The notes: generated by a model not told the origin, from the sequence alone. A stretch of DNA of 64,000 nt from Tenebrionibacter intestinalis (GCF_016632365.1 NZ_JAEPBH010000010.1:1-64000), one strand, 5' to 3'; shown: positions 12,635 through 23,650, counted from the first letter of the stretch. Translations and numbers: made by a program.

Positions 12635-13937
12635 GCGCCTGTACTCTGGCTCCGTAATCATTAATCGGCTGCCAGGAGGCTGGCAGGCCAATAAAATCGG
12701 CTTCGGCGACGCCCAGGCGCACGGCCTGGTCAACGACGATGCGCGCCACATCGAAATGGCGCGCGCGCGGATATTGCGTGAGATACTCACGCATCACAAT
12801 GCTGAGATCCAACGGCATATTTTGGGTTTTGTAGACCGCCAGCGCAGCCTCAATCATGGCCGCCAACTGTTCGCGAATCTCATTAAACTCTTCAAATTCC
12901 AGCTCGGACGGCAGCTCGCCGGTCACTTCTTCATCGCGCAGGGCCATCTCTTCATCACGCATATCCAGCAGGCGATCGGCATTGGCATACGTCAGCGCCC
13001 AGGGGGCGTCAAAATAGTTCTGTACCGACTGGCGCAGGCGTTGGGCAAACACGCGGTTTTTATCCATATCGATCGCGGTACGGATAAATTTATGTACGTG
13101 ACGATCGTAGCCAATCCACAGATCAATAGCCTGCTGCCCCCAACTGGTAATGCGGTCGAGCTTGGTTTGCAGATCAAACACCAGGTTGTCGATAAAGTGT
13201 AAATTATCCATACCCATCGCCGCCTCCTGGATACGCAGCAGGTTGGCCTGCAGCTTATCGCCTGCGGCCTCAAGCGTATCCTGCAATTCACGCAGCGTAC
13301 CGGACGTTTCCGACAACAGCACTTCACAACTGGAAATAGCTGCGCGCCAGTCTTTATTCAACAGCGCGGCAATATCTTCTTTTACCTGATTTTGCTGCTC
13401 GTCCATCACGCGCTGGGTAAGATCGATACTGTCGAAAATCTCCGCTACCGAATATTTTAACGGCGCAAATACATGGCGATGCCAGTGAAATTCGTCCCCG
13501 CCCTCGGCGGCGGCGGCGGCGGCGCTTTTCAACTCGCCGGCCACCACGGAAAGCTGCATAGATAGACGCAGCGTGGAGAACTCTCGCTGGCGAATATAAT
13601 AGTCGGTAATGCCAATGCCCAGCGGAGTGAGGCGGTAAATGGCGTTGCCTTCCGCCAGCTCGCTGGTAAAGCGGTTAAACAGGCGCTGGCGCACCATATC
13701 ATTGATCGCGTTGTTGGCTCGCTGGGCAATAGTTTCGCTGCTCTGTTCATAAACGTCGCTGACGTGGCGAAAAGCGTCTATTAATTCGCCTTCCGTCAGT
13801 TCGCCGTCCAGCCGCTCGCCGTTGAGCGTAGCGACCGCCAGCAAAAAAGCGAGCCTGTCGCCCGGCAGCGAAATAGAAAAATCGTTTTTCCTGGCCCAGG
13901 CAACCAGTTCAGGCACTGTCTGGGAAAAATCACTCAT
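12615..13937 (-). CDS. mukF: Condensin kleisin subunit MukF
   Basis: A 440-residue kleisin, exactly the E. coli length, that joins the two MukB heads and recruits MukE. The N-terminal winged-helix dimerisation domain ([19 protein letters not shown]...) is followed by a helical middle, an acidic linker around residue 330 ([13 protein letters not shown]) and a C-terminal winged helix ending in QAHVIDKY. It starts 3 bp after the cmoM stop and overlaps mukE, so the four genes are one operon. An alanine run ([10 protein letters not shown], about 139-148) is slightly longer than in E. coli. Confidence 0.96.
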   Translation of the reverse strand: MSDFSQTVPELVAWARKNDFSISLPGDRLAFLLAVATLNGERLDGELTEGELIDAFRHVSDVYEQSSETIAQRANNAINDMVRQRLFNRFTSELAEGNAIYRLTPLGIGITDYYIRQREFSTLRLSMQLSVVAGELKSAAAAAAEGGDEFHWHRHVFAPLKYSVAEIFDSIDLTQRVMDEQQNQVKEDIAALLNKDWRAAISSCEVLLSETSGTLRELQDTLEAAGDKLQANLLRIQEAAMGMDNLHFIDNLVFDLQTKLDRITSWGQQAIDLWIGYDRHVHKFIRTAIDMDKNRVFAQRLRQSVQNYFDAPWALTYANADRLLDMRDEEMALRDEEVTGELPSELEFEEFNEIREQLAAMIEAALAVYKTQNMPLDLSIVMREYLTQYPRARHFDVARIVVDQAVRLGVAEADFIGLPASWQPINDYGARVQAHVIDKY

Positions 13938-13940
13938 AGC

Positions 13941-14720
13941 TTATCCCTGGTTCTCCGGCTTTTGCGCAATAACGTGAATATAACGCCCCATACTTATCCA
14001 GGGCTCCTGCCGGCAATATTGCGTTTCGAGCGCGAGAAGCTGGTCAAAACAGTCGCGCTGTTGATGCTTTTCACGCAGATAATCATGGAACACCCGCACG
14101 CCGGTTTTGCTGGCGATACGCCAGCCCGTTTGTTCAAGCCAGCGGTAAACCTGCTCCGGCTGTAGCGGATTATCAGGCGAAAGGGTGCGTTTTTTCTTTT
14201 TCGGCATCCCTGAGCGCACATAAGAGAAGTTTCCCGCCACCATATTGTGCATCAGAAGGCCGTTAGCATTGTAGAACATCAACGACAGCGCGCCGCCAGG
14301 GGTCAGATACGACCATAGCGACGCCAGTATCGCGCAAGGGTCGGCCACCCATTCGAGCACCGCATGAAACAATATCAGATCAACCGGGCTTTCCAAATGC
14401 TCGCCGACCTGCTGGGCGGAAGAATGTATAAAATGCATGTTCCCGCTCACAGCTTTTTCTTCAGCATGACGCCGCGCCCGCGCCACCATTTCCACAGATA
14501 AATCACACAGCGTAACGTGATGGCCCATTTCGGCCAGACGGCAGGCGTTCTGCCCTTCTCCGCCGCCTGCATCAAGCACGCGTAACCTGCGCGGCGCAAA
14601 GCCCGCCAGAAGCACCTCCAGATCCTGCCACAAAATGGCCTGACGCAGCCGCCCTTTGGTCGTACCGTAAATATTGCGCGCAAACTTTTCGGCAATGTCG
14701 TCGAAATTGCGATCGTTCAT
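13941..14720 (-). CDS. cmoM: tRNA 5-carboxymethoxyuridine methyltransferase CmoM
   Basis: A 259-residue class I SAM-dependent methyltransferase (SmtA in E. coli) that methylates cmo5U34 in tRNAs to mcmo5U. The true start is MNDRNFDDIAEKFARN. A much longer frame upstream runs through the elyC promoter and is not conserved. The SAM-binding motif VLDAGGGEGQNA is at about residues 48-59. CDLSVEM is motif II. LFHAVLEWVADP and the basic patch PKKKKRT follow. It is the first gene of the mukFEB operon and is divergent from elyC. The start-to-start gap is 133 bp. Confidence 0.94.
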   Translation of the reverse strand: MNDRNFDDIAEKFARNIYGTTKGRLRQAILWQDLEVLLAGFAPRRLRVLDAGGGEGQNACRLAEMGHHVTLCDLSVEMVARARRHAEEKAVSGNMHFIHSSAQQVGEHLESPVDLILFHAVLEWVADPCAILASLWSYLTPGGALSLMFYNANGLLMHNMVAGNFSYVRSGMPKKKKRTLSPDNPLQPEQVYRWLEQTGWRIASKTGVRVFHDYLREKHQQRDCFDQLLALETQYCRQEPWISMGRYIHVIAQKPENQG

Positions 14721-14853
14721 CGCCAGCACTCCCTGAGCCATGCGCCCGTTACACAAAGCCGCTATTCTGGCATACCCGGCGGGAGAATGAAGCCTTATGG
14801 TGTAATATCGCCGGAATTTCTCGGCCACATGCTTAAAAAAGGAACAAAGCACG

Positions 14854-15627
14854 ATGCTTTTTACGCTGAAAAAATACATTGGCGGCCTGCTGATGCCGCT
14901 GCCTTTACTGCTGTTGCTAATGGGCATCGCGATTGCGCTGCTGTGGTTTTCCCGCTGGCAAAAAAGCGCGCGCGCAATATTAACGCTGGGCTGGTTAACG
15001 CTGTTGTTGATTAGCCTGCAACCCGTCGCTGATAACATGCTCGCGCGTATTGAAAAACGCTACCCCACCTGGCGCGGCGGCGAAAAGGTCAGTTATATCG
15101 TGGTGCTCGGCGGCGGCTATACCTGGAACCCGGACTGGGCGCCCGGCTCTAATCTTACCAGCAACAGCCTGCCGCGCGTTGTCGAAGGCGTACGCCTGTG
15201 GTTAGCGAATCCCGGTGCAAAAATGATTTTTACCGGCGCCGCCGCGCCCGCTAATCCAGTCAGCACGGCCGAGGCGGGCGCTCGCGTAGCGCAAAGTCTT
15301 GGCGTTCCACGAACGGAAATTGTGACGCTGGATAAGCCCAGGGATACTGAAGAAGAAGCGGCTGGCGTGGCGAAATTGCTGGGCCAGCAGCCATTTTTAC
15401 TGGTGACGTCCGCATCGCATCTGCCGCGGGCGATGATTTACTTCCACCGACATGGGCTAAATCCTCTGCCAGCGCCTGCTAATCAACTGGCCATCACTTC
15501 GCCGCTGCAAATGTTTGAGCGGGTAATTCCATCACCCGTATGGTTGATGCACAGCGATCGCGTCGTTTATGAAACTCTGGGGCAGCTCTGGCAGCAATTA
15601 AAAGGCGCATCACAGCCAGGGGAGTAA
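14854..15627 (+). CDS. elyC: Envelope biogenesis factor ElyC (DUF218)
   Basis: A 257-residue inner-membrane protein (YcbC in E. coli, 259). Two N-terminal hydrophobic helices (about residues 8-30 and 42-58) precede a DUF218 domain with VVLGGGYTWN, SLPRVVEGVRLW, IFTGAAAP and TSASHLPRAMIYF. In E. coli it is needed for peptidoglycan assembly at low temperature, probably through undecaprenyl-phosphate lipid carrier economy. AAGGAAC lies before the ATG. Its 3' end overlaps the convergent ycbJ by 18 bp. Confidence 0.92.
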   Translation: MLFTLKKYIGGLLMPLPLLLLLMGIAIALLWFSRWQKSARAILTLGWLTLLLISLQPVADNMLARIEKRYPTWRGGEKVSYIVVLGGGYTWNPDWAPGSNLTSNSLPRVVEGVRLWLANPGAKMIFTGAAAPANPVSTAEAGARVAQSLGVPRTEIVTLDKPRDTEEEAAGVAKLLGQQPFLLVTSASHLPRAMIYFHRHGLNPLPAPANQLAITSPLQMFERVIPSPVWLMHSDRVVYETLGQLWQQLKGASQPGE

Positions 15628-16500
15628 CGCCTTCGCGGCGGCATCAAACGCAGGCCGATTCATGCGCCCACAGCTAACCAGACGCGCAACTTCATTCCAC
15701 AATATGTACAGCCAGCGCCGCCACAGGAAAGACTCCGCCACCGGCGCGCGCTGCAAATAATGCCACAGCAGGCTTTCCGACATCCCCTGCTCCTGAAGGC
15801 GAAACAGATCGTATTCGCGCGGCGCCCACAGTATAGCGCCCGGATTCATCACCGCGCTCAGCCGATCGCTGCGCGCGTCTTTAAGCATACTGCCCAGGGT
15901 GAAATTACCGTGTACCAATACGCAGGTGTCGGTAAAATTATCAAACAGCCGCGGCAGCGCTTCACGGCTGCGAAACAGCAGCCGGTTATCCTGCATGGTC
16001 AGGCTACCGCTTTTAAGTTTACTCACCGTACTCCACAACACGTCTATCCGCTGGCGATACCAGACTGGCCACCGGTTTTCCTGCGTACTGTCAACATCCC
16101 CCACACAGCCCTGACTGTCAATCTGATGCCAGCTCAGCAGGGCCTCAATAATCTCTTCTTTAAGCTGCGCCCAGCGCTGAGGCGTACGAGCGGGCGCTTC
16201 AACGGATACTCCGCGCAGACGTTCAATAATCAATACATCCTGACCGGTTATGCCCTCATGGGTAATAACGCCATAAACGGCTGGCATTCTCACCGTAGCA
16301 TAGCGTGCCAGCAGCGACATTTTCCAGGCGATGCGGCTTGCCACGCCCGGCGCGGCGTAACACTTTGCCAGCAGCGGCATAGCCGTCCCTCTGGCATCAT
16401 AGACGGACCACAGCGTGGTCTCCGGCGTTTCGCTCACGCACTCCAGCCGACTTAGCGGCTCTCCCAGCAAATGACTCAGTTCAGCGCGCAGTCGCTCCAT
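15610..16500 (-). CDS. ycbJ: Phosphotransferase-fold protein YcbJ
   Basis: A 296-residue protein similar along its length to E. coli YcbJ, of unknown function. It has the fold of aminoglycoside/choline kinases: an N-terminal lobe with WSVYDARGTAMPLLAKCY, a hinge LIIERLRGVSVEAP, and a C-terminal lobe. Where true kinases have the catalytic loop HGDxxxxN, this protein has HGNFTLGSM, so the catalytic aspartate is replaced by asparagine. The E. coli protein as I remember it has the same change. It may therefore be a pseudokinase or a binding protein. It lies downstream of kdsB after a 357-bp gap and converges on elyC. Confidence 0.88.
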   Translation of the reverse strand: MERLRAELSHLLGEPLSRLECVSETPETTLWSVYDARGTAMPLLAKCYAAPGVASRIAWKMSLLARYATVRMPAVYGVITHEGITGQDVLIIERLRGVSVEAPARTPQRWAQLKEEIIEALLSWHQIDSQGCVGDVDSTQENRWPVWYRQRIDVLWSTVSKLKSGSLTMQDNRLLFRSREALPRLFDNFTDTCVLVHGNFTLGSMLKDARSDRLSAVMNPGAILWAPREYDLFRLQEQGMSESLLWHYLQRAPVAESFLWRRWLYILWNEVARLVSCGRMNRPAFDAAAKALLPWL

Positions 16501-16857
16501 TTGCGTTAACCCTTATTGAAAGACGGGTCTTTATGATGTGCCTGCAACACACGAATGTCACCCCATCATGTCAATGCAAATGATAAGCGCTAAGAACAAA
16601 GGACCCAGCGGATTCGCTTCTGGCAAGCTCGCTGTTATTCGAATGCGCCCGCCCTGACAGCGCAATGGTGTATTCGCCGCAAAAAGGCAAGGCGGTTGAC
16701 AACCCCAGGGCCGAACAAACTCCGCCTGAAATATCAGAAAGTACACCCCGTAAAATTAACAAGTTGATTGTTAACCACTGACTACAGCGAGGGCAACATA
16801 CCGTTTTTACCCTTTCTGCCGCCCCCTCTGAGCGTTGTCAGCCAGCGCGCCTGGCGT
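16501..16857. other. kdsB-ycbJ intergenic region
   Basis: A 357-bp gap between two genes on the minus strand. I find no ORF with family resemblance, no clear terminator for kdsB and no repeat of the terminator-associated type. The AT-rich part at about 16735-16780 could hold the ycbJ promoter. Confidence 0.4.
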
Positions 16858-17619
16858 TCATAATCGCCAGTGCTGGCGCATTTCAGCGCGCACGCGTTCA
16901 AGATCTTCAGGCGTATCAACCCCCGTGCCGGGTAGCTGTTTAGCCACGTCAACGTGGATTTTTTCGCCGTACCACAGCACGCGCAACTGCTCAAGCATCT
17001 CAATATGTTCCAGCGGGCCTGGCGCCCAGCTAACATAACGCCGGATAAATCCCGCACGATAGCCATAAATGCCGATATGGCGCAGCAGCGTATCGCCAAT
17101 GCTGTCACGCGACCGGGCGAAGCGATCGCGATCCCAGGGTATGGTGGCGCGTGAGAAATAAAGCGCATACCCTTGCGCATCGCGCACCACTTTTACGACA
17201 TTTGGATTAAACGCCTCTTCAGCATCGCGTATCGGTACCGCCAGCGTCGCCATACCCACGCCGCTGGCAATCAGGTTATCGGCCACCTGGCGCACGATAA
17301 CCGGCGGAATAGCCGGCTCATCGCCCTGCACATTCACAATGGGCACGTCGTCGGTAAAACCGCACTTTTCCACGACTTCAGCCAGGCGCTCCGTACCGGA
17401 TTGATGGTCAGAGCGGGTCATACAAACCTCACCGCCCACGGCCTGTACGGCGCGCGCTACGTCTTTATGATCGGTCGCGACAATAATACGCGCCGCGCCC
17501 GCTTCACGAGCGCGATCCAGCACGTGAACAATCATCGGTTTGCCGTTAATGTCTTTCAGCGGTTTGCCCGGCAGGCGCGTGGAGGCGTATCGGGCGGGGA
17601 TAATGGCGACAAAACTCAT
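16858..17619 (-). CDS. kdsB: CMP-KDO synthetase (3-deoxy-manno-octulosonate cytidylyltransferase)
   Basis: A 253-residue cytosolic nucleotidyltransferase that activates KDO with CTP for the inner core of lipopolysaccharide. The nucleotide-binding start [15 protein letters not shown], the loop [15 protein letters not shown], and [11 protein letters not shown] with its metal-binding aspartate are all present. The C-terminal [17 protein letters not shown] is followed by five extra residues (QHWRL) compared with E. coli. The start overlaps the ycaR stop as ATGA, so translation is coupled. Confidence 0.96.
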   Translation of the reverse strand: MSFVAIIPARYASTRLPGKPLKDINGKPMIVHVLDRAREAGAARIIVATDHKDVARAVQAVGGEVCMTRSDHQSGTERLAEVVEKCGFTDDVPIVNVQGDEPAIPPVIVRQVADNLIASGVGMATLAVPIRDAEEAFNPNVVKVVRDAQGYALYFSRATIPWDRDRFARSRDSIGDTLLRHIGIYGYRAGFIRRYVSWAPGPLEHIEMLEQLRVLWYGEKIHVDVAKQLPGTGVDTPEDLERVRAEMRQHWRL

Positions 17620-17798
17620 GGTCTGCTCTCTTGCGCGCTTAGCGGGCGCGCTTCATTTTCCAGCAATACCGGTATACCGTCGCGCAGCGGAAAAGCCAGC
17701 GCATCCGCTTTGCAGATTAACTCCTGCGTTTCTTTATTAAACCAGAGTTTACCGTTGCAAACGGGGCAGGCGATGATTTCAAGCAAGCGATGATCCAT
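17616..17798 (-). CDS. ycaR: Trm112-like protein YcaR
   Basis: A 60-residue UPF0434/Trm112-family protein, very close to E. coli YcaR. A CPVC pair (residues 11-14, [11 protein letters not shown]) and a third cysteine in ELICKAD suggest a small metal- or RNA-methyltransferase-associated module. Its exact role in bacteria is unsettled. GGAGGAATT stands directly before the ATG. It overlaps kdsB by four bases (ATGA) and follows the ycaQ remnant. Confidence 0.93.
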   Translation of the reverse strand: MDHRLLEIIACPVCNGKLWFNKETQELICKADALAFPLRDGIPVLLENEARPLSAQESRP

Positions 17799-17833
17799 AA
17801 TTCCTCCAGAATGGACCGGGGAGCAAGAGACGC

Positions 17834-18212
17834 TCAGAATAACACAGGGTCGCCCGGAATTTCCCGGCGTTTGCCCCGCCGCGGCGTCAGAAACGCAGGA
17901 CGCGATGCCAACACAATGTCGTTTGCGTCCTCCCGGCGGGCAAATTCATCCGACGCGACGCAGACTGCGGATTAGCCCTTCGCCCGGCGTCACCGCCGCT
18001 TCCGGCCACAAATTGAAACTACAAGCCTGGCCGGCTTGCGGCGCATTTTAGCGTTCACAGACCCCACCCGCGCGCCACAACATTGATAATATCTTTTTGC
18101 AGCAGCGACATGCGAAGAATGGCGGCAAGCAAATTCCGCAGCCGGGCACGGCGAGGCGGCCTTTGCAATAATCCCCCGGCGCGAAGCGCAGGTCAGGGCA
18201 AGCTGCAACGAA
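17834..18212 (-). pseudogene. ycaQ: ycaQ remnant (interstrand crosslink DNA glycosylase), internally deleted
   Basis: In E. coli an intact ycaQ of about 410 codons lies between lpxK and ycaR. Here only about 380 bp remain. On the minus strand, one frame (about 18190-18070) reads LRAGGLLQRPPRRARL and then ILRMSLLQKDIINVVAR, which aligns with the YcaQ N-terminus (HLAAQGLLNKPRRRASL, ISRMSLLQIDTINIVAR). At about 18068 the sequence jumps, in another frame, to the C-terminal block: RVGSVNAKMRR aligns with LVGRMDAKMHR. This block has in-frame stops at about 17992 and 17974, then resumes with [17 protein letters not shown] and GKRREI. Roughly 280 central codons are missing, including the catalytic part. 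The E. coli sequence is from memory, but the colinearity of the blocks and the genomic position are strong support. E. coli YcaQ unhooks interstrand crosslinks. Confidence 0.85.
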
Positions 18213-18253
18213 ATTCATGCAGCAAACACGCAACCTTCGGTAAGACTTGCGGC

Positions 18254-19252
18254 CTACGACAGTTTACCGACCTCCTGGCGCGCAAGCGCGGTCAGTTCCG
18301 CCAGCAGCTTCTCTGCCGCCGGGTCAGTTAATTCGGCCTCCACCGGTAAATACCACCAGTCGTCACGGGCAAAAGCCCGGCATTTGACCGCGTCTTTTTC
18401 AGTCATCAGCAGCGTTTGCCCCGGTTGATAAAAACGGGCGACCTGCGCTTCGCTCAGCGCCTGATGGTCAGCCAACGCGACGGTTTTCTCCACCGCTACG
18501 CCACACTGTTTAAGCGTGGCGAAAAAACGCGGCGGGTGCCCAATCCCCGCCATCGCAACCACATGCTCAAGCTCGCTCACCGGGCGTTTTTCACCGTTTA
18601 GCAAGTTTACAGCCTGCCCCGGGCGCAGGCGCATAGCAATTTCACCGGTACGGGCGCCGCCTCCGTTAACAATAACGGCATCCACGTTTTTCAGCCGCCC
18701 CGCGCGCTCGCGCATAGGTCCTGCGGGCAGCCACCAGCCGTTGCCAAAACGGCGCACGCCGTCGATGACAACAATTTCTTTATCACGGGCCAACGCATAG
18801 TGCTGAAGTCCATCGTCAGCAATCACTATTTGCGGCGCATGCGTTTCAATTAACGCCTGCACCGCTGCGCTGCGCTGCGGCGCAACGGCCACAGGCACGC
18901 CGGTACGCTGATAAATCAACACAGGTTCATCACCAGCCTGAAGCGGCGTAGTGGTCATGTCCAGCAGCAGAGGATAGCGTCCTGCTTTACCGCCGTACCC
19001 GCGTGAGACCACGCCAACGCGAATGCCACGACGCTGTAGCTGTTCAACCAGCCACACGACCACCGGCGTTTTACCATTGCCGCCGGCGGTCAGATTACCG
19101 ACCACCACCACCGGCACCGGCGCACGCCAGACTTTACGCCATCCCAGCCGGTAGCTCAGGCGAATCGCGCCGCTGACCAGGCCATATAACAGAGAAAATG
19201 GCAGCAGCAGTAGCCAGAGCGCGGACTGGCCAGACCAGATGCGCGCTATCAT
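18254..19252 (-). CDS. lpxK: Tetraacyldisaccharide 4'-kinase LpxK
   Basis: A 332-residue inner-membrane-associated kinase (E. coli 328) that phosphorylates the 4' position of the lipid A precursor to give lipid IVA. An N-terminal membrane helix (about residues 10-30) precedes the Walker A-like [13 protein letters not shown] (about 52-64). [15 protein letters not shown] and the conserved [19 protein letters not shown] segment follow. It overlaps msbA by four bases, the conserved msbA-lpxK arrangement that links lipid A synthesis to its transport. Confidence 0.96.
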   Translation of the reverse strand: MIARIWSGQSALWLLLLPFSLLYGLVSGAIRLSYRLGWRKVWRAPVPVVVVGNLTAGGNGKTPVVVWLVEQLQRRGIRVGVVSRGYGGKAGRYPLLLDMTTTPLQAGDEPVLIYQRTGVPVAVAPQRSAAVQALIETHAPQIVIADDGLQHYALARDKEIVVIDGVRRFGNGWWLPAGPMRERAGRLKNVDAVIVNGGGARTGEIAMRLRPGQAVNLLNGEKRPVSELEHVVAMAGIGHPPRFFATLKQCGVAVEKTVALADHQALSEAQVARFYQPGQTLLMTEKDAVKCRAFARDDWWYLPVEAELTDPAAEKLLAELTALARQEVGKLS

Positions 19253-20997
19253 GCGCCGAACTGCATTTTATACAGTTGGGCGTAAACGCCCTTCTGTGCC
19301 AGCAATTCGCCGTGGCTGCCGCGCTCAACGATTTTGCCGTCTTCCACCACGACAATTTCATCCGCCTGTTCAATGGTCGACAGGCGGTGAGCAATCACCA
19401 GCGAGGTGCGATTTTTTTGCAGTTCATCCAGCGCAGCCTGAATAGCACGTTCAGATTCAGTATCCAGCGCAGACGTAGCCTCATCGAGGATGAGGATAGG
19501 GCTGTCGCGCAGCAGTGCTCGCGCAATAGCGATACGCTGACGTTGGCCACCGGAAAGCAGCACGCCGTTCTCACCGATTACCGTGTCCAGGCCGTTATCC
19601 ATCTTATTAATAAAGTCCAGCGCATAGGCCATTTTCGCCGCGCGCTCAACATCTTCGCGGCTGTACTGCCCGGTACGGGCATAGGCTATGTTGTTGGCGA
19701 TGGTATCGTTGAACAGATGGACGTTTTGCGACACCAGCGCAACCTGATTACGCAAGGATGCCAGGGTATAATCGCGAATATCCTGGCCATCCATCAGTAT
19801 GCTGCCTTCCTCAATATCGTAAAACCGGGTAATCAGGCTGGCGATGGTGGATTTACCCGATCCTGAACGGCCAACCAGCGCCACCGTTTTTCCCGCCGGA
19901 ATGGTGAGATTGATGTTACGCAGCGCGGGCGTATCACGTCCCGGGTAGGTAAAAGTCACATTGCGAAACTCAATATCACCGCATGAGCGCGCAATTTCAC
20001 GGCTGCCGCTGTCTTTTTCCTGCTCGGTATCGAGAATAGAAAACAGCGTCTGACAGGCAGCCATACCGCGCTGGAATTGCGCGTTGACATTGGTCAGCGA
20101 TTTAAGCGGACGCATCAGGGCTATCATGGAGGAAAACACGACGGTGATCGTCCCGGCAGTCAGGCTCGCCATTACGCTCGGAAAACTTGCGGCATACAGT
20201 ACAAAAGCCAGCGCCAGGGAAGCAATAAGCTGAATCAGCGGGTCGGAAATAGACGATGCCGACACCATTTTCATGCCCTGCAGGCGCATACGGTTACTGA
20301 CTTTGCTAAAGCGTTCGGCTTCGATCTGTTGACCGCCGAAAATCAGCACTTCTTTATGCCCCTTAAGCATCTGCTCCGCGCTGGTCGTCACCTGCCCCAT
20401 CGTGTTCTGCATATTTTTGCTGATATTGCGAAAGCGTTTAGAGACGATACGAATGGCGACAGAAACAATGGGCGCCAGCACAATAAGGATGAGCGATAGC
20501 TGCCAGCTATAATAAAACATCATGATGAACAGGCCGATTATCGATGCGCCTTCACGCACAACGGTGATAAGCGCGCTGGACGACGACGAGGCCACCTGCT
20601 CAGAATCATAAGTGATACGCGACAGCAGCGTACCTGTCGATTGCTTATCAAAGAACGCAACCGGCATTCCCATCATATGGTTAAACAAGCGGCGGCGAAT
20701 CGTCATCACCACTTTGCCAGAAACCCAGGAAATACAGTAGCTGGAGATATAGCTGGTAACGCCGCGCAGCACCATCAAGCCGATAACTACCAGCGGCATC
20801 CATACCAGTACAGAACGATCCGTCTTGCCGAAACCGTCATCCAGTAACGGTTTAAGCAGCGATAACATAAACGTATCGCTGGCTGCGTTGAGGATTAAGG
20901 CAACTCCAGCCACAATCAGACCCAGCTTAAACGGCGCAATTATCGGCCAAAGGCGGCGAAAGGTCTGCCAGGTGGAGAGATCTTTATCATTATGCAT
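19249..20997 (-). CDS. msbA: Lipid A ABC flippase MsbA
   Basis: A 582-residue half-transporter, the E. coli length, that works as a homodimer and flips core-lipid A across the inner membrane. The N-terminal six-helix domain (about 1-325) is followed by the nucleotide-binding domain with Walker [14 protein letters not shown] (about 376-388), signature [15 protein letters not shown], Walker [13 protein letters not shown] and the H-loop in LVIAHRLST. It lies 35 bp downstream of comEC and overlaps lpxK. Confidence 0.97.
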   Translation of the reverse strand: MHNDKDLSTWQTFRRLWPIIAPFKLGLIVAGVALILNAASDTFMLSLLKPLLDDGFGKTDRSVLVWMPLVVIGLMVLRGVTSYISSYCISWVSGKVVMTIRRRLFNHMMGMPVAFFDKQSTGTLLSRITYDSEQVASSSSSALITVVREGASIIGLFIMMFYYSWQLSLILIVLAPIVSVAIRIVSKRFRNISKNMQNTMGQVTTSAEQMLKGHKEVLIFGGQQIEAERFSKVSNRMRLQGMKMVSASSISDPLIQLIASLALAFVLYAASFPSVMASLTAGTITVVFSSMIALMRPLKSLTNVNAQFQRGMAACQTLFSILDTEQEKDSGSREIARSCGDIEFRNVTFTYPGRDTPALRNINLTIPAGKTVALVGRSGSGKSTIASLITRFYDIEEGSILMDGQDIRDYTLASLRNQVALVSQNVHLFNDTIANNIAYARTGQYSREDVERAAKMAYALDFINKMDNGLDTVIGENGVLLSGGQRQRIAIARALLRDSPILILDEATSALDTESERAIQAALDELQKNRTSLVIAHRLSTIEQADEIVVVEDGKIVERGSHGELLAQKGVYAQLYKMQFGA

Positions 20998-21032
20998 TGT
21001 CGAACCAGCTATAGATGAAATAGCCGCATATT

Positions 21033-23294
21033 CTACCTGTTAACAGGAGTGACGCCAAACCACTGATGATACCAGCGCGGAGAAATATGTTCTCTGAAGC
21101 TCAAAACCTGAGGTTGCCCGGCGCCGAATCGCAGCGTTATCTGCCCATGACGCGCCGTGTCATACCATACAATGCGGCGCTCCCGGTAGCGTCGCAACAC
21201 CACGGCGGACGGCAGCCGCCAGGCGCTATAACGCGCCACCGAGGCAACGGCAATCGCAGGCGACACCTGACTTAATAACAGCGGCGACGATGAGGTTCGG
21301 CTACCGTGGTGCGGCACCTGTAATACATCAGCCCGTAGTCGTTCACGCTCGCTACGCACCATTTCCAGCTCTGCCGCCGCTTCAATATCGCCGGTTAACA
21401 AAACGCTATGGCGTCCATCGTCAATTTTTACCACACAGGAGTGGTTATTACCGCTTCCTTGCCGCCCGCGTGGCGGCCAGTGGACGGTAAACGTCAACCC
21501 CTGCCAGCGCCAGCGCATTCCCTGCCAGCAAGGGTAATGACCTGCCTCCTCCCCGGTACGCATGAAAAGCATATGCGGCCAGGCGGCGAGCAAACTTGCT
21601 ACGCCCCCGCTGTGGTCAAGATGCTCGTGGCTGAGTATCAGCCCCTGCGGCGTAAGCCGATGCCAGCGCAGCCACGGGGCGATAGTCTGCTGGCCGCTGT
21701 CGCCGCCCTGCCAGGCGTTCCCGCTATCATAAAGCATGGCCTGCTGGCGGCGTTCCACCACTACCGCCAGGCCGTGACCGATATCCAGTACGTGCAGCGC
21801 CCAGCCTTGCGAATTTTTCTCACGCCAGAATGGATGCAGTAAAGCCGCAACCGTCGCCAGCGCAACGCCGCTCCACGCCAGCCCGCTGCGAAATCGCCAT
21901 AAAATCAGCGCCGGCCAGGGGGCAAAACTTAGCCACAAATAACGCTCATCCAGCGCCAGCCAGCCATCCGGCAGCCATCTCAGATACGCAAAAACCGCAT
22001 CAAGCGACCTGTCAGCCAGCGTTAACAATAAGCCGGCTGTCTGCGAAAACCCCGTTAGCAGCATCGCCAACAAAATAAGCGGCACCGTGATAAACGTCAC
22101 CGCCGGCACCGCCACCAGGTTGGCAGGCCAGTTGCTCAAGCTGACGCCGTGAAAAATCGCCAGTTGCATGGGGAGCAAAAGAAACATCATGCCTGCCTGA
22201 AGATGCGCCAGCGACAGCACGTGACGGGCAAACGCAGGCCACGGTTTACTGGCAAGCGGCAGCCATTGATACCAAAACAGCAATCCCGCGACGGCGGATA
22301 CCGACAACAAAAAGCTGTCGGACAACAGCGCCAGCGGCTCGGCAAAAATCATGACCGCTACGCAAATAAGCCATAGCCGCCAGCCGCTTGTACGTATCCC
22401 GCTCAGGCGCAGAGCGCCGCAAACCAGCATGGAAAGAAATGTACGTACCGCCGGCGGCTGCGCGCCGGCAAGCCAGGTGTACGCCCCCGCCGCCAGCAGC
22501 CCGCCCCACAAAGGTAAACGCCAGCCAATAAGACGCGCAGGAAACAGAAGCTGCAACAGGCGCATCAGCCCCCAACCTAATGTGCCGGACAGCCCAATAT
22601 GCAACCCGGAAATCGCCATCAGATGCGCCGTGCCGGTGGCTCGCAGCAGATCCCGATCATGTTGGCTAAGCCCCGCCCGCTCGCCAAAACCCAGCGCCAG
22701 CAGCACCTCCTGCCAGGCAAGCATCCGACTCTGGCGTGTAAAACGCTGGATAAAACGGCTGCGTAAATCGCACTGTGTCGCAATAGGAGCGGCGCTGAGT
22801 ATGCGAGCACGTAACGTAACGCCCATAGCCAGCGCATAACGCTGTGCATCGAATCCGCCAGCATTTAATTTGCCATGTACCGGGCGCAAGCGCAGCCTCA
22901 TATGCCAACGCTGCCCGGAACACGCCGGTTGTGAAAGCGCAGCGTCATAAACGCGCACGCCGGGCGCAGGAAATAACCACCGTTTACCGATGCGGGTTAT
23001 ACGTAACGCATTCACTTTCTCATTTGTTGCGCCGGTAATAATAACTTCCGTATCCAGCGTATGATCCGCCAACGCCTCCACCGGCCACAGCGCTTGCCTG
23101 GCCGCCAGCAGCCCCCAGCACAGCATCCATAATACGAGCGCGCCATAGCGCCATGTGCGTTTAGCGGGCACGGAAACCAGCGCCGCAATACCCATTAGCC
23201 CTGATATCGCCTCAAGAGAAGGGATCTCAGCCAGCCACATTAGCGGCGCTATGCCCACAATGACGCACAAACACAGCCCTGTTAACGAAACCAT
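21033..23294 (-). CDS. ycaI: ComEC/Rec2-family DNA-uptake channel homologue YcaI
   Basis: A 753-residue polytopic membrane protein. The start is set at MVSLTGLCL because GGAGGTGAC lies immediately upstream. The frame is open 12 codons further. An N-terminal OB-like DUF4131 region is followed by the competence domain ([22 protein letters not shown], about residues 225-246, then many hydrophobic helices). A C-terminal metallo-beta-lactamase-like domain has [25 protein letters not shown] and LLTGDIE. Homologues import single-stranded DNA in naturally competent bacteria. In E. coli this protein is reported to support DNA transfer and use. The gene is intact here. Confidence 0.93.
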   Translation of the reverse strand: MVSLTGLCLCVIVGIAPLMWLAEIPSLEAISGLMGIAALVSVPAKRTWRYGALVLWMLCWGLLAARQALWPVEALADHTLDTEVIITGATNEKVNALRITRIGKRWLFPAPGVRVYDAALSQPACSGQRWHMRLRLRPVHGKLNAGGFDAQRYALAMGVTLRARILSAAPIATQCDLRSRFIQRFTRQSRMLAWQEVLLALGFGERAGLSQHDRDLLRATGTAHLMAISGLHIGLSGTLGWGLMRLLQLLFPARLIGWRLPLWGGLLAAGAYTWLAGAQPPAVRTFLSMLVCGALRLSGIRTSGWRLWLICVAVMIFAEPLALLSDSFLLSVSAVAGLLFWYQWLPLASKPWPAFARHVLSLAHLQAGMMFLLLPMQLAIFHGVSLSNWPANLVAVPAVTFITVPLILLAMLLTGFSQTAGLLLTLADRSLDAVFAYLRWLPDGWLALDERYLWLSFAPWPALILWRFRSGLAWSGVALATVAALLHPFWREKNSQGWALHVLDIGHGLAVVVERRQQAMLYDSGNAWQGGDSGQQTIAPWLRWHRLTPQGLILSHEHLDHSGGVASLLAAWPHMLFMRTGEEAGHYPCWQGMRWRWQGLTFTVHWPPRGRQGSGNNHSCVVKIDDGRHSVLLTGDIEAAAELEMVRSERERLRADVLQVPHHGSRTSSSPLLLSQVSPAIAVASVARYSAWRLPSAVVLRRYRERRIVWYDTARHGQITLRFGAGQPQVLSFREHISPRWYHQWFGVTPVNR

Positions 23295-23650
23295 GTCACC
23301 TCCCTGTTTCCGCCAGTCTGCGTTAAGCAACCGGTAATAACAGCACCATAAAGGCGCTTCCTCGCGCTGGCTTGCGGAAAAAGCGTTGCGTTTACAGCGT
23401 CAGGCAAAGCATTTGAGAGCCGGTTACAGAAAACAGAAGCCGGCAGACGAAAGAAGAACAGAAGGGAGATAAGCGCTATTAGTTCAGATTTGGCGGGCTG
23501 CGTTTTATGGCAGACAGCATGATCCTGGCAGCAGGCAAAGCGCGGCGCCCGTTAAGTTCATCAGCGCGTTATAAATAAATGGCGCCGCGCCAGCGTGGGT
23601 CTTTCCTGGACTGGTCCGGTTACAGGGTTTTAACGTATTTTACCGGCAGT
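23295..23650. other. ihfB-comEC intergenic region
   Basis: A 356-bp stretch between the comEC start and the ihfB terminator. No gene is supported. It should contain the comEC promoter, but I cannot assign hexamers with confidence. Confidence 0.4.

Noticed and set aside
12635-12790. 52-codon N-terminal extension of mukE
   Set aside because: It runs antisense-like through the end of mukF and is unlike any MukE; MSLTNIEQ matches the known start.
14721-15038. 106-codon N-terminal extension of cmoM
   Set aside because: It crosses the divergent elyC promoter and coding start; MNDRNFDDIAEKF is the conserved beginning.
15760-16455. 231-codon plus-strand frame opposite ycbJ
   Set aside because: ycbJ is conserved with E. 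coli on the minus strand; this frame has no ribosome-binding site or recognisable motif.
21033-23294. comEC as evidence of a dedicated competence cluster
   Set aside because: It is the ordinary ycaI position before msbA; no pilus or other com genes are present.
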